The notes below the pieces were generated by a model that ran no database searches, was not told the DNA's origin, and saw only the letters and a program-made list of their open reading frames with translations. Positions 43,360 through 52,581 of a stretch of 64,000 nt of DNA are shown one piece after another (position 1 is the stretch's first letter; every line of letters starts with the position of its first letter). The stretch is from Strigamia acuminata (taxonomy: Eukaryota; Arthropoda; Chilopoda; Geophilomorpha; Linotaeniidae): NCBI GenBank assembly GCA_949358305.1, contig OX442318.1, forward strand, positions 10,956,517 through 11,020,516, in the 5' to 3' direction. Made by a program: the position numbers and the translations under genes.

Positions 43360-46300
43360 ATGTGTGACATTGCAAATACCACAGACAGCCACAAAGGCAG
43401 CGGAAGTGTTCAGCTAAACATTGAAGGTATAAAAAACGTACAAAATGACATTCATCCACTATCGCAGACAATTACCAACTCCAATATCTACTTCGTACAA
43501 GGACAAGGATGTAAGTGTTGACATACATTTTGCGTGAAGCATTGAATGACACGTAATTTACACTTTGCAGTAAATAAGGATCACGTTAAAGCTAGCGGCA
43601 GTGGATTTGCTGTAAAAATAGATGACACAAACTCTGAGGGCGCTGGGATTTTGCCAGAACGAGTTGGGCAGCCAGATGCAGTCACTGATGTTCGGCCGAG
43701 TGCAAGTTAGTGATATCGCATTGACAAAATGTATATTTTGTCCTGTCATTAAAAAAAATTTCCATTGCAGCAGCGCACTCATCAAACACTAGAACTGATA
43801 CCAGACAAAACAAATCACTTATGAGTGGGTTCACAAGTTTTTTCACAACTGCTAAATCACATTATGCGTTGAAATGCAGGTTGCAACAAGTGTACAAAAA
43901 TTTCACACTGGCCAAGGTCGCTTGGTTCGACAAGGGGCAAGACCTCCCGATGCGCTAGTTTGTCAATCTTAAACTCACTCAATCAGATGAAATCATAAAG
44001 ATGAGAAATATTTTTAAAAGAGTGGAATCCGGAAAACCTGTGCGGATATTGATAGAAGGGCAACCTGGATTTGGAAAAACAACGCTGGCAAATAAACTGG
44101 CCTATGACTGGGCGAGAAATGAAAGATACATCAAACACTTCAAACTCGTTTTCTTTGTGCCGTTAAGGGAACTCCAAGGACGAAACATCGCAGATGCAAT
44201 TGACGAAATCGGAAAACATTGTGGATATCGACAAGGTGACATTGTTCAAATAGTAAATGACAACGAAAAAGACACACTATTTGTACTGGATGGGTTAGAC
44301 GAAGTGAAGGCAGAAGAACGAGAAAAAATTATAGAAGTACTATTCAGAATAACATTTAGTGAAGCGACTGTCGTGGTCACTTGCAGAACCGGTTTGTGCA
44401 AGTTTGGAAAGAACGAACGGACAAAAGTATTCGGACTAGCCAATGTGAGTCAGAATTTCAGTGACAAGCGCATTTCGATATTAGGAATTCAAAGTCACAT
44501 AGACAAACAACTATTCCTGGAAGAATTCTTGAACCTCCCAAAACCAGCGGTTAAGAATCTATTTCAACAATTATCGAAGCACTTGAAGATACTCGACTCG
44601 CCGTTATTTCTAATGCTCCTACCGGTTATTTTAGAACAGGATGAAACCCTCGGACAAATCTCCACCAAAATTGAGTTCTTCAAAAAAATTTTTAATTGCA
44701 GCATACAGCACAGTTATCTGAAACGACAAAAGCAAATCGATGTTAGTTTCGACCTATTTCGTTTTAATGGACGACTCAGCAATATTCAGGAGCAAATACG
44801 AGATTTTGGAATATTATCAGCGCGAAAAATACTTCAAACTGAACTAACGTTTGCGAGTGATGATCTGACAAAAGAGATTTATGAATTAGGTTTCCTTATA
44901 AATCACAATGAAATGAAATTGTTTTCGTCAGAAAATCACTACGAGGGGCTGCATCTATCCATTTTGGAATTTGCTGCGGCATTTGCCTTGTGGACGGAAC
45001 TCACTTTTGAGGACAATGATGCAGGCTCAGAAATCCATTTGCGAGCAATTGTAAATCATTTCTTGGACAGTAAGGGAACATCTCTGGTATTACCGTTTCT
45101 TGCTGGCCTAATACAGGAAAATGTGGATCATTTGTTATCCAAAATTCAATCATTTAGTGCGTGGTTTACATTAGATTTTGCATTGACAGGGATACTCATG
45201 TCAGAATGTTCAACACAGAATATTCATAAGAGCAAATGTCTGATAAATTTTATTCCAGTCCAGATATACCTTCACCATTCTGCTAATGGAGTGCAATGTC
45301 TGATATATGGAATTAAATTTGAGAAAATCAAATCAATTACAATTACTAAAAAAACTTCGTTAGAATTATTCGTAAATATAATAACTAGCACAAGTGATTA
45401 CAATTATGAAATTGTGACTGAATTTGAGCTGGACCCGTTTGTCCATTTTGTTGCATTCTCAAGTGTACCGTGCGAAGAACCAAGAATTTTTTTCCACCCA
45501 AATCTACAACAAGGAACATTAGAAAAGCGTTTAAATTTTGTCGCATCATCATCCATTATCGAGTCATGTGAATTTAACTCTTTTTCCGGTATTGCAGAAG
45601 CATTTTTTAAATCTATTAGCAGTCAGAAAAGGTTAAGTAAAATCAAATATCGATACTTAAACGTTAATATTAGCACCGAATTTTCATTAAACGTTATTAC
45701 AAATCTTCTGGAAAACGATCAGATTCAGTCCCTAGATTTATGCGTACAGGAGTGGCAAAATATGAGTAGTTTTTCCCGCGCTGCTGGTCAATCAGTGTAC
45801 TTGAAATCCCTGGAAATTCGTTTATGGTCGAGTTTTAATAGCATTGATTTGTACGATCTTACCGATGGTGGAAAAAAGAAATACTTTCGATTATTTGTTA
45901 GTGGTAATTTGACTTGTAGACAGCCAACTTCACTTAAAAATTGTGTCAAAATTTTGAAAACTAATAGCATTCGACGAGCCGATATCGAATGGATAACTGC
46001 GATGAAACCTAAAATTTTGCACGTGTGTGATATAAAAATAAGTTATTTTATTAGCAGTTTAAATGCAAATGAAGATTATATCTTCAAGTTGCGAAATTTA
46101 CAAACATTATGTATTGATCTCTATGATGATGACCAGGATATGGAAACGATAGCAAAGGGCATCCTAAGTCTTCCGATTGTGGAATTGATGATAAATACCA
46201 ATCGGAGAAGTCAGTCAAGAAATCTATTCCAATACATGAATAGTATGATACCCAATCGAATCAATTTTCCTTTAACAACGATCAGTTTGTACAAGTTGCA

Positions 46301-46526
46301 TTTCGAAGATTTATCTGAATTGTCTGAATTAACAAAAGGACTGGAGTGCCACCATTGGAATACAGTACATTTAGAATCACAAGCCATATATTTGTCTTAT
46401 CTGAGGAAAGCATTGACCAATTTTAATGTAACTCATGACATGAACCTAGAGCATGTGAGCAGGATGTTCCGACCTCATGAATTACGTTTTAATGTTTGCA
46501 ATGTATTGTCAATAACGCTAAAATAA
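43360..46526 (+). pseudogene. NLR-type NACHT gene, copy 2: hybrid with one nonsense codon
   Basis: Exons as in the other copies: 43360-43510, 43571-43705 and 43771-46526. The product would start MCDIANTTDSHKGSGS as in copy 3. At 43956-43958 a TAT codon (Tyr in PMRYFVN) has become TAG, just before the NACHT domain. Everything after it is open: Walker A, LFVLDGLDEV, the winged-helix motif and the full C-terminus. Up to about 45190 the sequence equals copy 3, and from about 45200 it equals copy 1, so the gene is a recombinant. A downstream Met at 44001 would give an 841-residue protein starting 30 residues before Walker A. A truncated functional product therefore cannot be excluded. Confidence 0.88.
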
Positions 46527-46570
46527 TTGCAGGTTGTACTGCAAAGTTATCTTTGTTTGGAACAAAGTAA

Positions 46571-46730
46571 TTTTGGTGTCATATTTCAAAAATTTGAGTG
46601 TCCTCAGCAAAGAGTTGTCCAATTTCAATGTAACCCACGACCATGACACAAACATGGAATATGTGAAAGAAATAATAATGAATCATAAACCATGGGTTAT
46701 GAATCTATTGTCAAAAACGCGCAAATAATT
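46571..46730 (+). pseudogene. Remnant of an additional NLR C-terminus (unit 2)
   Basis: Identical in appearance to 28344-28503; duplicated together with the 3' half of copy 1. The poly(A) signal follows at 46841-46846. Confidence 0.6.
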
Positions 46731-46897
46731 TGAACTTTTACTAGTAGTGTAATGTCATTTTTTTTTGTAGATGCAGCTACTGTATTCAGAAAAACGCTTA
46801 ATACTGCATCTTTACACATTACGAATGTCATAAAGTCATTAATAAAGCTCGTCTTACTTGCTGATTCACAGTCCCATTCTTTCCTCATGCAAGTTTA

Positions 46898-46977
46898 TAC
46901 AATTTGTCAAAGATAATGGAGACGAAAGAGAAATGTTTCCAAACAAGCACAAAATCTCCGAATATAAATTGACTTAA
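46898..46977 (+). pseudogene. Decayed lipocalin last exon (unit 2)
   Basis: Same 80-base remnant as at 28671-28750, with the same lost Cys codon. It marks the 3' end of unit 2. Confidence 0.75.
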
Positions 46978-47772
46978 TTCATGATGCTGAGCAATACCAT
47001 ATTCAATTATTAAAGATAATGTTAAAACGAGTAAAAAAAAAGCAATAAAACTTAACTTAATAACTTGGGTTACGTCAAATACTCCATTTTCTTTACCCAA
47101 ACATCAAAATTACCATACAAATATAAAATCAATCCATTTTAATCTGTACCACGAAAAGTTTTTCCTTCATTGTCATGACTGAAAGTGCTGAAGTGAAGCG
47201 TCACAGAAATACGTAAAAATTTCCAGATACTGACTAAATTACAGTGTTTTATAAAATATGTGGATAAGAAAAAATGAATTTCTGAAGCGTCACAAATTTG
47301 TCACACTTGATAAGATAAAAGTGAAAACCAACAAACACCCACTCTGAGGCAATTGTGTCAACATTCGAAGACCGCTACTTTTGTTAGCAGCGAAAACACA
47401 GTACAGGAATACAACATGTATGTACATCTCACATGTTTCACTCTAAAATAAGAAATAATTGAGGGGAACTATAAACAATTTAGTTAATGATCATTGAGAT
47501 CATCATCGGTATCTGCAATTCACGATCCTTCCCTCCCGAGTTAAGCGGCCATGTTTGCTATAGGACAGTGTCAGGCAAATATTTTCATGATAAAATGGTA
47601 CAAGCTTAGGAAGCTATGGGCGAATAAGTAAAAGTTACACCATTGATGTAATGAACATGAGGTGTAAATATTACTGTTTTTGCAGGTATACGTAGTGTGA
47701 GTTTTACCGGCATCTTGTTTTAAGTGAGATAATTTTTTCAAATTATTTTTAGTAATTTTGAATGTACAGGTA

Positions 47773-48203
47773 CACTAGAGCTCTGATTATCCAAACATTG
47801 GTTATGCAAACGACCGGTTATCCGAACAGCAGTTTTTCGATTTCTTATCGAGTTTTTATTTTCATGTACACACGTGGACAAGAAAAACTTCCCTGCAGTA
47901 CAGTTGTTTTAAGTTTGTCCACGAGGACTCGAGGAGGCGTTGAGATTTGATGGCGTCAACATTTGCCCGGTCTATCTTTTAATAGTGCTGTTAGGGCAAG
48001 ACAAGAGACCGGGTAAGACTGATGTCATTAAATCTCAATCGATTTCTATGCCACCTGGTAGATAAACTTAAAACAGCTAAACAGAAGGGAAGTTCTTTTT
48101 GTCTACGGTTGTACGTAAGCCTAATGTCAAATTATGCAAACAAATCGTTGTATGAACACCCTTGTTCCATCCCCGATCAGTTCAAATAATCAACGCTCTT
48201 CTG
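47773..48203. mobile_element. pogo/Tigger-type MITE, unit 3
   Basis: Third copy, with TA flanks and the same ends as in unit 2. Confidence 0.7.
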
Positions 48204-48371
48204 TAGCAAACTCCTGCCGGTAAGATTAAACGAGGAAAGCAAATACGCAATGTTGCAGAGACGAGAGTTCAGCAGTTGGTGGCATTTAAAGACCACGCCC
48301 TACTTCCGTTATATCTGGAAGTAACACAAAACATTCATAATAATAATATAAGAATATAAATAACAAAAAAA

Positions 48372-48578
48372 TCACTCCTTTTCATTAATAATATACACAT
48401 ACAGAGTTCTGCCCCCCTTGAATAAGAAAAGAAAAAGCACGTGCATAACAATGCTGACAGCTAACAATGCAATTAAGAAATTTAAATTATGGGCCATATG
48501 AGGGCAGTTGTGTAACTGGTTGTTAATCTCCTGATTTCTGCTTTCGTTTTCGTTTGCCCCTAAAACAGCCAACGCCAT
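48372..48578 (-). CDS. Small transmembrane ORF, unit 3 (68 aa)
   Basis: Same protein as in unit 2. It lies about 140 bases upstream of NLR copy 3 on the opposite strand, so the pair could share a promoter. Confidence 0.4.
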   Translation of the reverse strand: MALAVLGANENESRNQEINNQLHNCPHMAHNLNFLIALLAVSIVMHVLFLFLFKGGRTLYVYIINEKE

Positions 48579-48716
48579 TTGATTCCCCACCCTTGACTAC
48601 CACTAATTCCAAATTTTGGAGATGATCTGAGAGGTGGCCCATAAAGTATAATTGTTCCTTTACAATATATTACACTCAAATGCAATTGATATTTTATAGA
48701 TTTGAAATTTTAAGTC

Positions 48717-51700
48717 ATGTGTGACATTGCAAATACCACAGACAGCCACAAAGGCAGCGGAAGTGTTCAGCTAAACATTGAAGGTATAAAAAACGTACAA
48801 AATGACATTCATCCACTATCGCAGACAATTACCAACTCCAATATCTACTTCGTACAAGGACAAGGATGTAAGTGTTGACATACATTTTGCGTGAAGCATT
48901 GAATGACACGTAATTTACACTTTGCAGTAAATAAGGATCACGTTAAAGCTAGCGGCAGTGGATTTGCTGTAAAAATAGATGACACAAACTCTGAGGGCGC
49001 TGGGATTTTGCCAGAACGAGTTGGGCAGCCAGATGCAGTCACTGATGTTCGGCCGAGTGCAAGTTAGTGATATCGCATTGACAAAATGTATATTTTGTCC
49101 TGTCATTAAAAAAAATTTCCATTGCAGCAGCGCACTCATCAAACACTAGAACTGATACCAGACAAAACAAATCACTTATGAGTGGGTTCACAAGTTTTTT
49201 CACAACTGCTAAATCACATTATGCGTTGAAATGCAGGTTGCAACAAGTGTACAAAAATTTCACACTGGCCAAGGTCGCTTGGTTCGACAAGGGGCAAGAC
49301 CTCCCGATGCGCTATTTTGTCAATCTTAAACTCACTCAATCAGATGAAATCATAAAGATGAGAAATATTTTTAAAAGAGTGGAATCCGGAAAACCTGTGC
49401 GGATATTGATAGAAGGGCAACCTGGATTTGGAAAAACAACGCTGGCAAATAAACTGGCCTATGACTGGGCGAGAAATGAAAGATACATCAAACACTTCAA
49501 ACTCGTTTTCTTTGTGCCGTTAAGGGAACTCCAAGGACGAAACATCGCAGATGCAATTGACGAAATCGGAAAACATTGTGGATATCGACAAGGTGACATT
49601 GTTCAAATAGTAAATGACAACGAAAAAGACACACTATTTGTACTGGATGGGTTAGACGAAGTGAAGGCAGAAGAACGAGAAAAAATTATAGAAGTACTAT
49701 TCAGAATAACATTTAGTGAAGCGACTGTCGTGGTCACTTGCAGAACCGGTTTGTGCAAGTTTGGAAAGAACGAACGGACAAAAGTATTCGGACTAGCCAA
49801 TGTGAGTCAGAATTTCAGTGACAAGCGCATTTCGATATTAGGAATTCAAAGTCACATAGACAAACAACTATTCCTGGAAGAATTCTTGAACCTCCCAAAA
49901 CCAGCGGTTAAGAATCTATTTCAACAATTATCGAAGCACTTGAAGATACTCGACTCGCCGTTATTTCTAATGCTCCTACCGGTTATTTTAGAACAGGATG
50001 AAACCCTCGGACAAATCTCCACCAAAATTGAGTTCTTCAAAAAAATTTTTAATTGCAGCATACAGCACAGTTATCTGAAACGACAAAAGCAAATCGATGT
50101 TAGTTTCGACCTATTTCGTTTTAATGGACGACTCAGCAATATTCAGGAGCAAATACGAGATTTTGGAATATTATCAGCGCGAAAAATACTTCAAACTGAA
50201 CTAACGTTTGCGAGTGATGATCTGACAAAAGAGATTTATGAATTAGGTTTCCTTATAAATCACAATGAAATGAAATTGTTTTCGTCAGAAAATCACTACG
50301 AGGGGCTGCATCTATCCATTTTGGAATTTGCTGCGGCATTTGCCTTGTGGACGGAACTCACTTTTGAGGACAATGATGCAGGCTCAGAAATCCATTTGCG
50401 AGCAATTGTAAATCATTTCTTGGACAGTAAGGGAACATCTCTGGTATTACCGTTTCTTGCTGGCCTAATACAGGAAAATGTGGATCATTTGTTATCCAAA
50501 ATTCAATCATTTAGTGCGTGGTTTACATTAGATTTTGCATTGACAGGGATACTCATTTCAGAATGTTCAACACAGAATATTCATAAGAGCAAATGTCTGA
50601 TAAATTATATTCCAGTCCAGATATACCTTCATCCCTCCGTTGATCACGAAGTGCAATGTCTGATATATGGAATTAAATTTGAGAAAATCAAATCAATTAT
50701 AATTACTGAAAAAACTCCGTTAGAATTATTCGTAAATATAATAACTAGCACAACTGATTACAATTATGGAATTGTGACTGACTTTTATCTGGATGATTAT
50801 GTATATTTTGCAGCATTCTCAAGTGTACCGTGCAAAGAACCAAAAAATTTTTTCCACCCAAATCTACAAAAAGGAACATTAGAAAAGCGTTTAAATTTTG
50901 CCGCATCATCATCAACTATCGAGTCATGTGAATTGAACTTAAGTTCTTCCGGTATTGCAGAAGCATTTTTAAAATCTATTAGCAGTCAGCAAACATTGAG
51001 TAAAATCAAATATCGATACTTAAACGTTAACATTAGCACCAAACTTTCATTAAACGTTGTTACAAATCTCCTGGAAAACAATCAGATTCAGTCCCTAGAT
51101 TTGTGGGTAAAGGAGTGCCAAGATATGAGTAGTTTTTCCCGCGCTGCTGGTCAATCAGTGTACTTGAAATCCCTGCAAATTCGTTTATGGTCGTGTTTTA
51201 GTAGCGTTGATTTGTACGATCTTACCGATGGTGGAAAAAAGAAATACTTTCGATTACATGTTGGTGGTAAATTGACTTGTCGACAGCCAACTTCACTAAA
51301 AAATTGTGTCAACATTTTGAAAACTAATAGTCGACTAGCCGATATCGAATTGATTTCTGCGATGGAACTTGTAAATTTGCACGTGTGTGATTTATATTTT
51401 CTTAGCAGCTTAAATGCAAATGAAGATTATAGTTTCAAGTTGCAAAATTTACAAACATTATGTATTGATCTCGACTATGAAGACCAAGAAACGGTAGCAA
51501 AGGGCATCCTAAGTCTTCCGATTGTGGAATTGATGGTAAATGCCAATCGGAGAAGTAAGTCAGGAAATCTATTCCAACACATGAACAATATGAAACCCAA
51601 TGGAATCAATTGTCGTTTAACAACGATCAGTTTGTACAAGTTGTATTTCAAAGATTTATCTGAATTGTCTGAATTAACAAAAGGACTGGAATGCCACCAT

Positions 51701-51877
51701 TGGAATACGGTTCATTTAGAATCACAAGCCAGATATTTGTCTAAACCTAAACTGAGGAAAGCGTTGTCCAATTTTAATGTAACTCATGCCATGAACCTAG
51801 AGCATGTGAGGAGGATATTCCGACCTCATGAATTATGTTATACTGTTTGCAATGTATTGTCAATAACGCGGAAATAA
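48717..51877 (+). CDS. NLR-type NACHT protein, copy 3 (3 exons, 1011 aa)
   Basis: Exons: 48717-48867, 48928-49062 and 49128-51877; the sum is 1,012 codons. Domain order is as in copy 1: N-terminal Gly/Asn/Gln-rich segment, pre-NACHT (MRYFVNLKLTQ), Walker A GQPGFGKTT, Walker B LFVLDGLDEV, VVVTCRTG, the winged-helix HLSILEFAAAFA, then leucine-rich-like sequence. The NACHT half is very close to copy 1, while the C-terminal third has many replacements and small indels (for example HPSVDHEV against HHSANGV). That is expected if the repeat surface diverges in what it senses. Gypsy element 2 starts 8 bases after the stop, so the native 3' UTR is lost and the transcript may end in the LTR. Confidence 0.9.
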
Positions 51878-51885
51878 TTGAAGGT

Positions 51886-52495
51886 TGTGGTGACCACGAG
51901 GTCACAAAAGTGTTTTAATTAATCATAACTTAATAAATAGTAATTTTAATATTGATAGTAAAATGATTGTCAGATTATTGCGGGAAAACTAGCTATACTA
52001 GTTTTACCGTTTCTGCGGGACTGACGTGACAACGTCATAGATTTGCATAATTCCCCGAATTTATGCAAATACGTCATTTCCGGTCCAGCCACTATTTAAA
52101 CCCGTATCTGACCGGAAACCCCCACTATATAGATACCAGAGCAACATTAGCATCACCACCTCACCGTCAGGCCGTTTTACCGGATTGATAGAGGATCGAT
52201 GCCCGTTGCCAAATTCATCTATAAATCACAGTCACAGATATTTATCGTAGCAATACTACGATAGTAATATCTACCGAAGCGAAGCGTTTGCGAACACGTG
52301 TTTCGCCAGACGCCATTACCCTAGACAACAGAAACCACGTGTAAGACTGCCGTGCAGCAACAAATCGTATCCGCCGACAAGGATCCGAGACCACAACATT
52401 GTTAAGTATATTTGTATTATATTACAAGTGTGAAATAAAAGGTTATTATTGTAAGATATTGTGTAAGTTTATTTACCGGAATCAAGGTTACGACA
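51886..52495 (+). repeat. 5' LTR of Gypsy element 2
   Basis: 610 bp from TGTGGTGACC to TACGACA. A poly(A) signal AATAAA lies at 52434-52439. It differs in length and most internal sequence from the element 1 LTR, so the two are separate families. Confidence 0.9.
52022..52131 (+). promoter_or_regulatory. LTR core promoter with inverted octamers
   Basis: ATTTGCAT (52041-52048) and ATGCAAAT (52063-52070) form an inverted pair of POU octamer sites. CRE-like half-sites lie outside: TGACGT at 52022, ACGTCA at 52032 and 52071. TATTTAA (52093-52099) and TATATAG (52126-52132) are TATA candidates. Confidence 0.55.
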
Positions 52496-52497
52496 CG

Positions 52498-52515
52498 TGG
52501 GGGTCTGTCCGGGAT
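52498..52515 (+). other. tRNA-Pro-like primer binding site, element 2
   Basis: TGGGGGTCTGTCCGGGAT, two bases after the LTR. It has two mismatches to the tRNA-Pro complement and one difference from element 1. Confidence 0.75.
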
Positions 52516-52581
52516 AGTTTTGAACATTCAAACTATTTTAAATAAACATATCTTACGGTTTGAACTTTGCAAACTATCGAA

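Larger units (their letters stand above)
46978..48716. other. Unit 2/unit 3 junction and unit 3 5' region
   Basis: The end of unit 2 runs directly into the start of unit 3 at about 47285, with the intact AAGC target that in unit 1 was hit by Gypsy element 1. It contains the third MITE copy and the third transmembrane ORF; no other gene. Confidence 0.7.

Noticed and set aside
43771-43785. Alternative acceptor three bases downstream in NLR copy 2 (CAGCAG)
   Set aside because: Both choices keep the frame and differ by one residue; noted only as a NAGNAG acceptor.
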